From: Photorhabdus caribbeanensis
Lineage (GTDB): Bacteria; Pseudomonadota; Gammaproteobacteria; Enterobacterales; Enterobacteriaceae
Direction of reading: 5' to 3'
DNA: 64,000 bases
Assembly: GCF_018448885.1 (NCBI RefSeq)
Contig: NZ_RCWB01000015.1
Coordinates: 1-64,000 of the forward strand
Under the pieces are notes generated by a model. It was not told the origin of the DNA and made no database searches. It saw only the letters and a program-made list of their open reading frames with translations. The stretch's first letter is position 1. Each line of letters begins with the position of its first letter. A program made the translations under genes and the position numbers. This document shows, one piece after another, positions 24,915-34,706 of this stretch.

Positions 24915-27900
24915 TTATATCGTCAAACGGCCTCGTAAAATATTACGGGTTTCAATGGACGATTGACTAAACAGAGTTCCGGTACTATTTCGAAATGCTT
25001 GATTCACTTCAACAGCTCGAATAGAGGGGTGAACATTTACCGCTTCCGGCTCCAATTGCGTAAGACGAGATAAAGTATAGGCTTCACTTCCCTCAGAAGT
25101 ACCTGCTGATGAGCTGAGTTCCCAAGTATGATGATTCACTGCATAAGCATTACGTGCAAGGTTGATTAGCCCCGAAGTTGTTGACACCGCACCAAAACCC
25201 ACAGAGACCCATCCCAAGATATTAGCCGCATTCGCATTACTATCCGCAACAGCGGAAGCTGCTATTCCGGTAGAGAGCGCCACAGCATTAGCACTCAATG
25301 ACACCGTAGATAAAGCGATATCCCAGCGTCGGCTAGAACGGCTGGCAATTTCACCAAATTCAATAGGTACTGATCCGATAACACCCGTGCTGACCGCCTG
25401 GGAACCACTCCGTGCCGATTTTATCAGCGAAGAGGTAAAGGTTATTGCGCTGATACCAAAGCTTAAAACCCCCAACCCCGTACTAATCCAATTTAATACT
25501 CCAGCTGTCTTCGGATCTTTTTCCGATAATGCGGCTGACGCAATCCCTATCGAATCAGCAGCCAATCCAATGACGGTCGCAGTAACTGCAAGTGTACTGG
25601 TAGAAGCAATCGCCCCCAGAGCTCCCCCTGCGGCAATTAAACCCGCACTAATTGCCGCGCCAGCCCCCAGCGATACAATCCCAACAATGATACCGATTGC
25701 CCCCAGCACAATGCCTAATATCCCGCCGGCACTAAGATGACCATTCAGATCAATCCGATTTATAGGATCGCCTTGACAATAAGTGTAGAGATTGACGCCA
25801 CCCCGACCAAAAGGACTCCAGCTATCAGGACTATGAAATCTCATGAGAACCGGATTGAAAACACGATATCCGTTACCTAAGAAGTACCATCCTGTTACCG
25901 GATCAATCTGCACGCCATTCAAACCCGGTAATGAAGAAATTAAACTCCTAAAGCCATAAGGGGTGTAGGATAAAGCCATCAACTCGTTTTCGTTTTGACT
26001 GGCTACAACCGTACTATTATGGTCAGTACCGTATTGATAGTAGGCGGACTGGCCATTCTTGGTACTTTGATGACCAAGCCGTTGCTTATCGCTGTTCAGC
26101 CAGGTAATGGTTTCATCACCCAATTGGATATTCGTCACTTTACCTGAAGCATAATGCTGACGATTAACCGTACCATTCGCTAAAACTTGTGCGGTTAATT
26201 TGTTCAATGCATCATACTGATATTGGCATACCAGATTACCCTTACTGTCTTTGACCTGTACCAAGCGATTATTCTGATCGTAAATAAGCGTCTGCCCTTT
26301 TTCGTCGCGCGTCAGATTACCGTTGGCATCATAACTTAACTCTATTTGCTGTTTGTCGCTGGTAATACGAATAAGTTGAGTTGGATCAGTTTGACTGAAA
26401 TGATAGTTTACGGTTTCCTTACCATCTCGATATGTATTATCAACCCGTTTAATATTTCCCCATTGGTCATAATGGTAAATCTGCTGATTTAACACACGCC
26501 CGGTATGATCAACCGGAGATTGTTCCCCCTCGCATTGGTACTGGCTTAAGCGTTGATTACTATCATATTGATAACGTTCATTTTTCATAACCACCCCATC
26601 GACGGAGGTGATACGTTGACTAATTTGATTATTCTTTGTGTAGCTTAAGGTCATTACTTGTATTGAGAAATCACTAATTAGCGAGCGTTTTATTTCTCGA
26701 TCAAAGACATCGTATTCGATTTTTGTAACTAATTGGGATAATGATGCTGTGTCTTTTGTCGTCGTTGTTATTAAGCGTCCAACACTGTCATATTCAAATG
26801 TCGCGTATTGTGAGCCCTGCTCTGTTTTAACTAATCTCCCTTGTCCGTCATAACTATAAACATGATCATAACCAAAACTATCTTTATGACGTTGAATTAA
26901 GCCGGACATCGTATAACGGTAATCGCCCGATGAAACGGGTTTATTATCCCGTGAAAACGATTCATGCTGTAATACACCCGATGGGAAATAACTGTAATTG
27001 CTCTGGGATACCCCTTCTGACGCAGATAATAATGCCCCCGTTTTCGGATGATAACGAAAGTTTTGTTGGCTCGTTTCTGTGGTAAATTTGGACATCACAC
27101 TGCCGAGAGAGTAAAGATAATCAATGTTTTGTTTATTATGCGCAGGAGTGACAGACTGAATAGGTTTATCACCTTGAGGACCATATAAATATTCCGTTTT
27201 GCGACCACCTACCATATCGCTGGTTACTCGCCCAAGACCATCATAAACTAACGAACCTAATTGTGTTCCATTCACGTTCAGCGCAGAAATTAATTCTTCA
27301 TGGCTAAAGCTTGCATAAGCGGATTCTAATATTGTTCTGTCTGGCAACGTTTTTTTCACTATACGATCAAATACATCGTATTCAATCTGGGTAGCATAAC
27401 CTTCCGCATCAGTTTCAGTCACCGTACGGCCAAATCCATCATAACGATAGGTGCGAGTGCTATATATCACACCATCAGGATACACAACTTTGATTGAGGC
27501 CGGTTGTTCAAAGTTATTTTGCTGAATATTTAACATCCCCAATCCTTTGACCCCTTGGGTAACTGTCCTCGTAATAGGATCATGGATTTCCAGTTCTATC
27601 CGACCATCGCTGTATTCAGTGCTGTAACGATTTCCCCAACCATCATATCGATAGGTTTTCGTTGTAACTAAAGGAGTCGTCAAGCGAGTCAAAGGATTAG
27701 CAGATAAATCCCATAACCAATCATTTGAAATTTCTTTGATCAATTGCCCCAAAACATCATATTGTCTGGCAAGCACTTTGCGATATGTGCCTTGATAAAT
27801 CCCCGATGTTCCCCAGGTACTATCATCATCTTGTTCTTCAATCGAACAAATACGCCCCATTCCATCGTAATGGGTTTTACGCCTGACACCTTGGGAATCA

Positions 27901-29792
27901 ATTTCTATCATCACCGGCCAAAAATCATTTTCGTCACCACCGGGATATTGATAAACATAACTACGTTTAATTTCTTTCGTCGTTCCTGGGTCAACAATTT
28001 GACCTGTAATTCGTCCCACAAGATCATAAGACTGATCTGTAATTACACGGTTTACATCAACTTTACGAAGCTGGCGATGTGTATAAATAGAGGTGACATT
28101 TTTCGATTCCATATGCGTACCATCAAAACCCGTCACCGTAGAGTTTGTGGTAATCTCACTTTCTGAATATTCATATTTAAATGTTGTTACCGTTTGCTGA
28201 TTATTCATTACCGACGTTATTTTCGCTAACGAGCCATGAGATTTGCTCGTTGGTGAATTAACATAGCTAAAGGTTCTTACTATTTTAGTATCTATAGTTT
28301 CTGAAGCTTTGCTGACATATTCTTTTATATAAGCACCGGTAAAAGTGGGCAATTTTTGATATGTGTAGTGAGTCACTCTATTCGCGACACTTTGAGCGGC
28401 ATCAGGCGCTCCTTTTTGCGTAACTGATTTTAAAAACCGGGAAAAACCCAATGGATCGGCAGGACAATTATTACCTTCACCCTTCACCGGATAATAAACG
28501 TATTCTTTCTGTATCCCACTGGTCTCAGTAATAAGTAGAGTATTTCCCCAATCATCGCTTTTAATATTAACCGTCTCTTCTCGTGAAGTATTGGTCTGTA
28601 AGTCTGTGTAACGCGTTAATACCCGAGATGGTTGTTGTAAATTTTCCGGCTGCTCGGAGAAACTTTTTGATGGATCTTCATTGTAAGTAATTTCTGTTGT
28701 AATTCTCTTATTGTCTTGTGTTCTTGCTTCTTTGGTCATTAAATGGAATTTATTAAACACCCTTTCTGTTACTGAAACGACATTTTGACCGTCTAAAACC
28801 CGCTCAATAGATGAATAGGTATATTTCCCTGTAACCAGATACAAATTATCCTGGTTAGAATCAAAGCTTGTCCGGCCAGAAGAATAGCCCAAAAAATTAT
28901 GCACTGAGCTATATTCGTAGGATTTGCTGATCGCGGGTTGCCCATTACCAGGTTGAATAGTCAATGCAGCAGCATACGGAATAGATTCCGTGTCCGTCAC
29001 TTTATGTCCATTTTCCTTATAACTCACCAGCTCAACATAACCTGTCGGCGTACGAAAAGTACTAATAACCGGAAATACCCCTTTTAATGTCTGATAGGTC
29101 ATCTTAAATCTGGCAGAATCAATAGGACCAGAAGCATCATAAGGTACCGTCACTGTAATAAGGAAATCATTACGATAATCGAATGCTATTTTCGCAGAGA
29201 TATTATTATCATCAGGGTATTCGACTGATGTACAATTATTTCCAGAGTAATTGAGTTTAAGGTAAGTTTTACCGGTAACACGGTATTTTATTTCGGATAA
29301 TGCAAACCTTGAATTATAAATTAAATCAAATACTTCACCATCTGGAAATTCAAGTGCAACCGTTTTTGCAATGTCACTCGCTCCAATTCGCTTAAGTGTT
29401 TCTATAATGCCATTTTTGTTATAAACATAGAAGGTATTGCTATCGAGTTTATATACGCGCAAATCTTTTAGTTTTTTATCTTTAAAGCTAATATCATTAT
29501 TGTCAGGCGGCAATGGTTTACATTTAAATTGCTCCCCATTTGCCCGGCTAAATGTGAGTGTTTTTACATCCAATGTTGTTAATGAAAATCGCCATCCAAT
29601 CCCAAACCCATTATTTAACGTTGTTAATGGCGAGAATGATAGATTAAGTACCTGCTCAACATTACCGATATTATTTGGTCTTAACGTGATAATATTGATA
29701 TTTGCGCTATATTGACCTGTTCTGGGATCGACACCGGTATTAATATAAGATCCAAAATTAAATGCATTGGAATATATATCGTTAACTTTCAT
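24915..29792 (-). CDS. Rhs/TccC-like YD-repeat protein with hydrophobic C-terminal toxin-like domain
   Basis: A 1625-residue YD-repeat protein. The N-terminus (NAFNFGSYINTGVDPRTGQY) is the usual opening of such proteins; many YD repeats (YDGLGRV, YDANGNLTRDE, YDQNNRL) fill about residues 350-1250 and would form the hollow shell. The conserved core end, GNGYRVFNPVLMRFHSPDSW then GDPINRIDLNGH near residue 1350, marks where the variable domain begins. The last 275 residues contain long Gly/Ala/Ile-rich helices (GIVLGAIGIIVGIVSLGAGA) typical of membrane insertion, then a polar tail. It lacks the SpvB part and is longer than most TccC proteins. It is the last gene of a set with fatty-acid-synthesis-like genes. 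Target cell (insect or bacterium) is unknown. Confidence 0.88.
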   Translation of the reverse strand: MKVNDIYSNAFNFGSYINTGVDPRTGQYSANINIITLRPNNIGNVEQVLNLSFSPLTTLNNGFGIGWRFSLTTLDVKTLTFSRANGEQFKCKPLPPDNNDISFKDKKLKDLRVYKLDSNTFYVYNKNGIIETLKRIGASDIAKTVALEFPDGEVFDLIYNSRFALSEIKYRVTGKTYLKLNYSGNNCTSVEYPDDNNISAKIAFDYRNDFLITVTVPYDASGPIDSARFKMTYQTLKGVFPVISTFRTPTGYVELVSYKENGHKVTDTESIPYAAALTIQPGNGQPAISKSYEYSSVHNFLGYSSGRTSFDSNQDNLYLVTGKYTYSSIERVLDGQNVVSVTERVFNKFHLMTKEARTQDNKRITTEITYNEDPSKSFSEQPENLQQPSRVLTRYTDLQTNTSREETVNIKSDDWGNTLLITETSGIQKEYVYYPVKGEGNNCPADPLGFSRFLKSVTQKGAPDAAQSVANRVTHYTYQKLPTFTGAYIKEYVSKASETIDTKIVRTFSYVNSPTSKSHGSLAKITSVMNNQQTVTTFKYEYSESEITTNSTVTGFDGTHMESKNVTSIYTHRQLRKVDVNRVITDQSYDLVGRITGQIVDPGTTKEIKRSYVYQYPGGDENDFWPVMIEIDSQGVRRKTHYDGMGRICSIEEQDDDSTWGTSGIYQGTYRKVLARQYDVLGQLIKEISNDWLWDLSANPLTRLTTPLVTTKTYRYDGWGNRYSTEYSDGRIELEIHDPITRTVTQGVKGLGMLNIQQNNFEQPASIKVVYPDGVIYSTRTYRYDGFGRTVTETDAEGYATQIEYDVFDRIVKKTLPDRTILESAYASFSHEELISALNVNGTQLGSLVYDGLGRVTSDMVGGRKTEYLYGPQGDKPIQSVTPAHNKQNIDYLYSLGSVMSKFTTETSQQNFRYHPKTGALLSASEGVSQSNYSYFPSGVLQHESFSRDNKPVSSGDYRYTMSGLIQRHKDSFGYDHVYSYDGQGRLVKTEQGSQYATFEYDSVGRLITTTTKDTASLSQLVTKIEYDVFDREIKRSLISDFSIQVMTLSYTKNNQISQRITSVDGVVMKNERYQYDSNQRLSQYQCEGEQSPVDHTGRVLNQQIYHYDQWGNIKRVDNTYRDGKETVNYHFSQTDPTQLIRITSDKQQIELSYDANGNLTRDEKGQTLIYDQNNRLVQVKDSKGNLVCQYQYDALNKLTAQVLANGTVNRQHYASGKVTNIQLGDETITWLNSDKQRLGHQSTKNGQSAYYQYGTDHNSTVVASQNENELMALSYTPYGFRSLISSLPGLNGVQIDPVTGWYFLGNGYRVFNPVLMRFHSPDSWSPFGRGGVNLYTYCQGDPINRIDLNGHLSAGGILGIVLGAIGIIVGIVSLGAGAAISAGLIAAGGALGAIASTSTLAVTATVIGLAADSIGIASAALSEKDPKTAGVLNWISTGLGVLSFGISAITFTSSLIKSARSGSQAVSTGVIGSVPIEFGEIASRSSRRWDIALSTVSLSANAVALSTGIAASAVADSNANAANILGWVSVGFGAVSTTSGLINLARNAYAVNHHTWELSSSAGTSEGSEAYTLSRLTQLEPEAVNVHPSIRAVEVNQAFRNSTGTLFSQSSIETRNILRGRLTI

Positions 29793-29910
29793 TTTAAATT
29801 TCCTATTTACTTAACTAAGATTATAGCCAAATAAATGTCAATTTAGCCATTTATTTGCATACAATAACAAATATTGCTATATTTCTATTTCAATAATGGA
29901 ATATCTTAAT

Positions 29911-29940
29911 TGCCGGTAAACTCATATGCGATTACCGGCA
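29911..29940 (-). terminator. Stem-loop between the 337-residue gene and rhs
   Basis: TGCCGGTAA (29911-29919) pairs with TTACCGGCA (29932-29940), 12-nt loop. There is no T run after it on the minus strand, so it may be a weak terminator or an RNA-processing site rather than a full stop. Confidence 0.4.
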
Positions 29941-29967
29941 TAGGCAACAGTTCTTTACTAAGGAAAA

Positions 29968-30978
29968 TCAACTTATTCTCGCTATGCTTAGCGCACGTCC
30001 AATATTAACCGAGGAGATTCTAAATTTATGCTGGCAACCGTAGTTATCAATGATTGTGATATCATAATATCCATCGTAATAACCGGTCGTCCATGAACAT
30101 CCTGTTACATAGATCACTTCAGCAGCAAGCTGTGTATCTGGGATAGTTACGGTATAAGAATGGTCCATAACACACCCTCCACTCATATTATCCCGCGCAT
30201 TTACCTTTGAAGTTCCTCGCTTAAATACCCTTGCTCTTGTCAAAAATCTATCATCTGATGAATCGTTACCACGAGCATATATATTATTCACAGTCCTATC
30301 ATTCCCTTCAAAAACTCTCAAATGATATGGTAATGTCCAAGTATAAAGATTAATGGTTTGACGGTGGGTATCGGATTTCGTCGGTTCTTCTGTTTTATCA
30401 AAAAATTCGTTGATATTTTCATGCAATTGATTTGCATTAATTGCATAAGGAGCAATGGATTTTAATAAGATCTTGCTATCAAAAACTTCATCACCAACCG
30501 ACATATTCGTTGTTAATGTACGCTTCCCATCCGTATCTTCGAAGGTCATTTTTGCTATTAAATATTCTGTACTTGTTCTATTACTACTAACATAACGATA
30601 GATAATTTCAGGAACACTTTTCACACTGTTCTGATAATTTTCATTTGTACAACAATCTCCAGCACGATTTATTACAGGATCTTCAATAAAAACATCAGCA
30701 CGATAAACACCATTTAATAACCCAAGATCATATTTATTTCTCGCATCCGTCGTTGTCCATCCTGAAGGCATTTTTAATTGGTCATATATGAGGCTATCAC
30801 TCAATGCTGCCACCTGAATCGATCTTTTTTCAGCATCACTCAAGGCTAATTTTACCCAATCACCATTCCTATATTCTTGTTTAAGTACAGAGATTTTCAC
30901 CATACATTGATGACGCTCATTAGCATAAAAACTATCATCAGTTTTTTCAATGGTAAATGTTGTTATTCTTTTTTCCAT
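29968..30978 (-). CDS. Unknown protein encoded upstream of rhs
   Basis: Start taken at ATG 30978 because GGAG lies 8 nt before it, giving 336 residues. No signal peptide. The sequence is rich in charged residues, Asn and Thr, with several Cys (GDCCTNENY, SGGCVMDHSY, VTGCSWTTGYYDGYYD, NYGCQHKF) and a Tyr-rich C-terminal beta region. No family recognised. It follows the 186-residue gene by 23 bp and precedes rhs by 175 bp. A role as binding partner, cargo or immunity factor of the Rhs protein is possible, but only context supports it. Confidence 0.6.
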   Translation of the reverse strand: MEKRITTFTIEKTDDSFYANERHQCMVKISVLKQEYRNGDWVKLALSDAEKRSIQVAALSDSLIYDQLKMPSGWTTTDARNKYDLGLLNGVYRADVFIEDPVINRAGDCCTNENYQNSVKSVPEIIYRYVSSNRTSTEYLIAKMTFEDTDGKRTLTTNMSVGDEVFDSKILLKSIAPYAINANQLHENINEFFDKTEEPTKSDTHRQTINLYTWTLPYHLRVFEGNDRTVNNIYARGNDSSDDRFLTRARVFKRGTSKVNARDNMSGGCVMDHSYTVTIPDTQLAAEVIYVTGCSWTTGYYDGYYDITIIDNYGCQHKFRISSVNIGRALSIARIS

Positions 30979-31001
30979 AACATTCTCCATAATATTGTAA
31001 A

Positions 31002-31562
31002 TTAAGCTGTAATAGAAATAATATCAAGTTCAAAGCCATAATATGGCCCTTGCAATTCGGGAATAATTCTGACGCGATAGCGTTTTGATAATTCGTCTTC
31101 AAAGTCCCTCAAGGCGTTCATGATAAATTCGCTGTATTTTCCTTGTGCAAAAAAGATAAATTGCGTGGTTGCAGGATTAATAGCAACATATTTGCCAAGA
31201 GCATGGCGTAATGTCTTAATAAACAGTGTTCCATCTTCATTTAATTCGAATAGCTTTTTATCTGTCGTCGTTCTATCCATAAAATTACCTTCACCTAAAA
31301 GATAAATATTTATTTCACGATGGTCACGACGCAGTAAAAATTGTTTATTGATATCCAAATCGAATATTCTGGGTTTAACCGTTTTATCAAGTAAATGATC
31401 TGGAATAACAAATTCAATCAAGAAACGACGCCCATTCACGATAATAGGCAAATGTTCTCGATCAATTGAAAAACAGCACAAATTTCCAACCCACGAAGAA
31501 CCTTCTGTTTCCGAATAACCTGAATATAAAGCAGCGACTTTACCTTGCTCTAAAATGTTCAT
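31002..31562 (-). CDS. Unknown 186-residue protein of the rhs locus
   Basis: No recognised family. It starts at an ATG preceded by AGAGG and has no signal peptide or membrane segment. Features are an N-terminal SETEGSSWVGNLCCFSID, a middle rich in Arg/Asp (RRDHREINIYLLGEG) and a C-terminal alpha/beta part (YSEFIMNALRDFEDELSKRY). It lies between the acyl carrier protein gene and the 336-residue gene; a terminator-like hairpin precedes it, so it may begin a second transcript level with rhs. Confidence 0.6.
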   Translation of the reverse strand: MNILEQGKVAALYSGYSETEGSSWVGNLCCFSIDREHLPIIVNGRRFLIEFVIPDHLLDKTVKPRIFDLDINKQFLLRRDHREINIYLLGEGNFMDRTTTDKKLFELNEDGTLFIKTLRHALGKYVAINPATTQFIFFAQGKYSEFIMNALRDFEDELSKRYRVRIIPELQGPYYGFELDIISITA

Positions 31563-31608
31563 TTTAACCTCTTAAATATTAACAGTAGAGAATAGGATTA
31601 GTAAAAGA

Positions 31609-31630
31609 CCACCTCTCCAAGAGGAGGTGG
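31609..31630 (-). terminator. Terminator or attenuator between ACP and the rhs-side genes
   Basis: CCACCTC at 31609-31615 pairs with GAGGTGG at 31624-31630; on the minus strand it is followed by TCTTTTAC. It could reduce transcription from the ketosynthase-hotdog-ACP part into the downstream genes. Confidence 0.65.
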
Positions 31631-31657
31631 TTTAAAAATGAAAACTAAAATCTCGGC

Positions 31658-31903
31658 TTATAACTTAGATTTAACATAATCAGTGAGTTCATTTAACGTT
31701 GAAATAGAATGATTTGAAAAAAGCTCAGCTTTAATACTAATACCATATACCTCCAATACAAAAACCTGAATTTCCACATAGTCAAGGCTATCAAATTTAA
31801 GCGAAACAAAGGAAGATTTTGGTGTTATTTCATCCTCTTCGATATCCTTCATCACTAATATTCTATTCTTTATCTTAGTAAAAATATCATTTTGTGTTGG
31901 CAT
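31658..31903 (-). CDS. Acyl carrier protein of the rhs locus
   Basis: An 81-residue acyl carrier protein. KFDSLDYVEIQ carries the Ser (about residue 37) that would receive 4'-phosphopantetheine, and the surrounding helices (VFVLEVYGISI after it) are typical, with an acidic helix II. AAGGAAAG precedes the ATG. It is the third gene of a minus-strand set, 12 bp after the MaoC-like gene, and would carry acyl chains for the ketosynthase encoded first. No phosphopantetheinyl transferase lies in the window. Confidence 0.9.
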   Translation of the reverse strand: MPTQNDIFTKIKNRILVMKDIEEDEITPKSSFVSLKFDSLDYVEIQVFVLEVYGISIKAELFSNHSISTLNELTDYVKSKL

Positions 31904-31915
31904 TTCGCTTTCCTT

Positions 31916-32692
31916 TTATTTCATTTTAGAGACAATTGAAACCTTTGACACGAAAATAGGTTTTTTATCATATAAACATCGATAATGAAAAATACGAATA
32001 TAGTCTTTAGGGCCATTCTTAATTATTAATGGTGGATTTAATTCAATACAGATATCCGGTGCAGATGATAGTAGTGTACTATTAACAACCATTTTCTTTA
32101 TTTTAATCGCTTGTCCAGTATGCAAAGTATAAGATTGGTTTAGGTAATCCTGTAACTGATTAAAATGGTAGTGCTCAAAATTAAGAAATTTTGTCGAATT
32201 AATGACAAGATGAAAAGCAAGCGCATCCAAGAACCAGCCAACAGAAGTAACACTTGGGAAATAATCTCTAAAGGCAGCATACTTTTCACAAACTTCTTCC
32301 CCTGTTATTGTTAACCTTTGGCAGTTATCCTGAACAATCCAATCTTCAATTGACTCCCTTGTATTTTCTACGCTGGTATTGCCAAATAACGTGCTTTCTT
32401 TGCTGGGATTTTCCAATTTAAACGTTTTATTTTTATTATCAATCCTCAGTTGATGTGGTAATGCAGTATAAACATGTTGACGGAATGACGTATCAATGTT
32501 CAATATTCCAGTTGTAAAAGCTGAAGTTAATTGAGAGAACTGTTGCCTCACATATAGCAGACTCAACATCCCCTGAACCGGATGCTGCTGCATATTGTGT
32601 AAAGACTGGCTTTTTGCCGGATAATGGATAGGATTAAAATCCCCAGAGAAATTCGACCAATGTTCAATATCTTCTATTTCAAAAATCAACAT
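31916..32692 (-). CDS. MaoC-like hotdog-fold dehydratase/hydratase
   Basis: A 258-residue protein. The N-terminus SGDFNPIHYPAKSQSL (about residues 15-30) is the MaoC/R-hydratase active-site pattern with catalytic Asp and His, followed by the long helix region (QGMLSLLYVRQQF). The second half looks like a second, degenerate hotdog. Such enzymes dehydrate 3-hydroxyacyl-ACP or hydrate enoyl-ACP. It starts 5 bp after the ketosynthase stop and is followed by the ACP gene, so the three could build or modify an acyl chain. Substrate and product are unknown. Confidence 0.75.
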   Translation of the reverse strand: MLIFEIEDIEHWSNFSGDFNPIHYPAKSQSLHNMQQHPVQGMLSLLYVRQQFSQLTSAFTTGILNIDTSFRQHVYTALPHQLRIDNKNKTFKLENPSKESTLFGNTSVENTRESIEDWIVQDNCQRLTITGEEVCEKYAAFRDYFPSVTSVGWFLDALAFHLVINSTKFLNFEHYHFNQLQDYLNQSYTLHTGQAIKIKKMVVNSTLLSSAPDICIELNPPLIIKNGPKDYIRIFHYRCLYDKKPIFVSKVSIVSKMK

Positions 32693-32697
32693 ATCAG

Positions 32698-33963
32698 TTA
32701 CCCTACCTTAGAGATAACCAACGCAGCGTTATGCCCCCCAAAACCTGAACTAATATTGAGCGCCACTTCTGGTTGAGCGGTATAGCAATGTTGATTAGGC
32801 AAATAATTAAGGTCACAATCTGGATCGGCCCGATGCAAATTCAATGTCGCCGGCAAGCAATTTTCAGTCAATGCCTTGACACATACGATAGTTTCGAAGC
32901 TACCGGCAGCAGCAATGAGATGACCGGTATAAGATTTTGTGCTTGATATAGGAACCTGATAAGCATGTTGCCCCAATGCCGCTTTAATTGACTGAGTTTC
33001 ATAAAGATCATTCAACTGTGTAGAAGTGCCATGAGCATTAATGTAGTCAATATCTTCCGGCGAAATCTGTGCCTGCTCAATGGCTTTAGTCATCGCTAAT
33101 ATTTTAGGTTCAATATCTTCTGTTGGCCGAGTTAAATTAGTGGCATCTGAATATTGAGCGTAACCTTTAATTTCCGCCAGAATCGTTGCACCACGCTCGA
33201 CGGCCGAATTGTAATCTTCCAAACAAACCACCGCCGCTCCTTCAGCTAATACAAACCCAGAGCGATCAAGGCTAAATGGACAACATGCGAGATTTGGGTC
33301 CGTTTGCTCTTTTGATAATGCATTCAGTACATCAATACTCCAAATATTACATTCCCGAGTCAATGATTCAGAGGCTCCGGCAATCATACATTTTGCACGT
33401 CCTGAGCGAATAATTTCAAAGGCATCACCAATTGCCATTGTGCCCGTTGCGCAGGCGGCCGCTATAGTATTCTGATAACCACGCAGTCCATACATAATTG
33501 AACATGTCGCCGTCATGGCGCTTGGCATGGTGATGAGATTACTCATAGGATGAGCTAATTTAGCTTTCTTATATTGATAGGCATAATCTCCAGCATTATC
33601 GATAGCTCCCCAACCACTGCCAAGGATCACTCCACATTCGTATTTATCGTAATATTCAATAGGTGATATGTTCACACCAAATGCTTGCGTAAGAGCTTGA
33701 TAAGTTGCTTTCAATGCTGCTTTTCCGCAATCTGAAAGCGTATGAGTCAACTTTTTTGGTAATAACTGATAGCGGGATGGGTTTGGTGCAAGGAAAGAAA
33801 AGAAACGTGAATTAATGAATGAATCGGGAAATTCAATTTTGTGAAATCGATGTTGTTTCTCGATAATACTTTGCCAGCATGATTCAACATCTTCACCAAT
33901 CGGTGTCACCGCTCCCATACCTGTAATAACAACTCTTTGAGCTCTCTGCATATTGATTACCAT
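32698..33963 (-). CDS. FabF-like beta-ketoacyl-ACP synthase II of the rhs locus
   Basis: A ketosynthase of 421 residues (417 if the ATG at 33951 is used; neither start has a strong ribosome site). The catalytic triad is complete: Cys in AAACATGTMAIGDAF (about residue 167), His in NAHGTSTQLND (about 310) and His in KSYTGHLIAAAGS (about 345). GFGGHNAAL closes the fold. It is the first gene of a set with a MaoC-like protein and an ACP. No acyltransferase or ketoreductase accompanies it, so it would rely on the fatty-acid pathway for extender units and reduction. Confidence 0.9.
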   Translation of the reverse strand: MVINMQRAQRVVITGMGAVTPIGEDVESCWQSIIEKQHRFHKIEFPDSFINSRFFSFLAPNPSRYQLLPKKLTHTLSDCGKAALKATYQALTQAFGVNISPIEYYDKYECGVILGSGWGAIDNAGDYAYQYKKAKLAHPMSNLITMPSAMTATCSIMYGLRGYQNTIAAACATGTMAIGDAFEIIRSGRAKCMIAGASESLTRECNIWSIDVLNALSKEQTDPNLACCPFSLDRSGFVLAEGAAVVCLEDYNSAVERGATILAEIKGYAQYSDATNLTRPTEDIEPKILAMTKAIEQAQISPEDIDYINAHGTSTQLNDLYETQSIKAALGQHAYQVPISSTKSYTGHLIAAAGSFETIVCVKALTENCLPATLNLHRADPDCDLNYLPNQHCYTAQPEVALNISSGFGGHNAALVISKVG

Positions 33964-34643
33964 TTATACATGGATTGAGAATGTCAATTTTTCTAATTAT
34001 AAAAGTAGGCTAATGAAGATATATCACCATAATCATAAATAAGTATTTTCAATATTTATACTTATTTTAATCGCCATTTGTGAATTATGTAAAACTAATT
34101 GATCGATTATTTTCCCCTGTAATAAAACCGATGATAAATATCCATAAGCAAATATATTGTTATTTTAATACCATTATATTATCAATCTGATTATAAAATA
34201 ATTGGTTACGTCACATTCGGCTGTAATATCAGGATAAATCCTGAAGGTTTATTTATCATTAACTTATTATTCTGTTTAATAAAGCATATCATTGTATAAA
34301 AAAATAAAAATAATAGCCTTAATTATTGCACGATTTTTATTTCATAGAATATGAATTCAATTGTTATATTAATAATCCAGAAGTACAATTAAGTAAAAGA
34401 AAATAATAAATATTTTATATTATTCTCGTGAATGAGTACATCAACAATGAATACATTAATATTGTCCTACCGCATATTCTCACGGCTAACTGATAGCATA
34501 CAATGAGGTATATTTTCTAATCATTTTCTGTATCAAAACATATACCCTGCCCCGTTGTCTGTAATATACTGACACAACTGGATAGATACACAGCATTGCG
34601 CGTCTTCACTGTCCAGTTAATGTAATAAAACCGGAGGCAATAT
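33964..34643. other. 680-bp AT-rich intergenic region
   Basis: Between the divergent ketosynthase and RES genes. Very AT rich, no coding sequence or structured RNA recognised. It should hold both promoters. Confidence 0.45.
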
Positions 34644-34706
34644 ATGGCTGAAACAGGCAAGAATACAGGAGTGTTCAGTGGTAACAAAATCAGAGGTAAG
34701 TCCTGA
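34644..34706 (+). CDS. Possible 20-residue leader peptide before the RES gene
   Basis: A strong GGAGG (34633-34637) is 6 nt before an ATG that opens a 20-codon frame, MAETGKNTGVFSGNKIRGKS, ending at TGA 34704-34706. It overlaps the start of the RES gene in another frame. It could couple translation, or it could be the true gene start followed by a frameshift. Confidence 0.4.
   Translation: MAETGKNTGVFSGNKIRGKS

Noticed and set aside
25162-25740. 192-codon plus-strand frame rich in Ala, Pro and Ile opposite the rhs gene
   Set aside because: It is antisense to the Gly/Ala-rich C-terminal domain of the Rhs protein; composition bias explains the long open frame, and it has no ribosome site.
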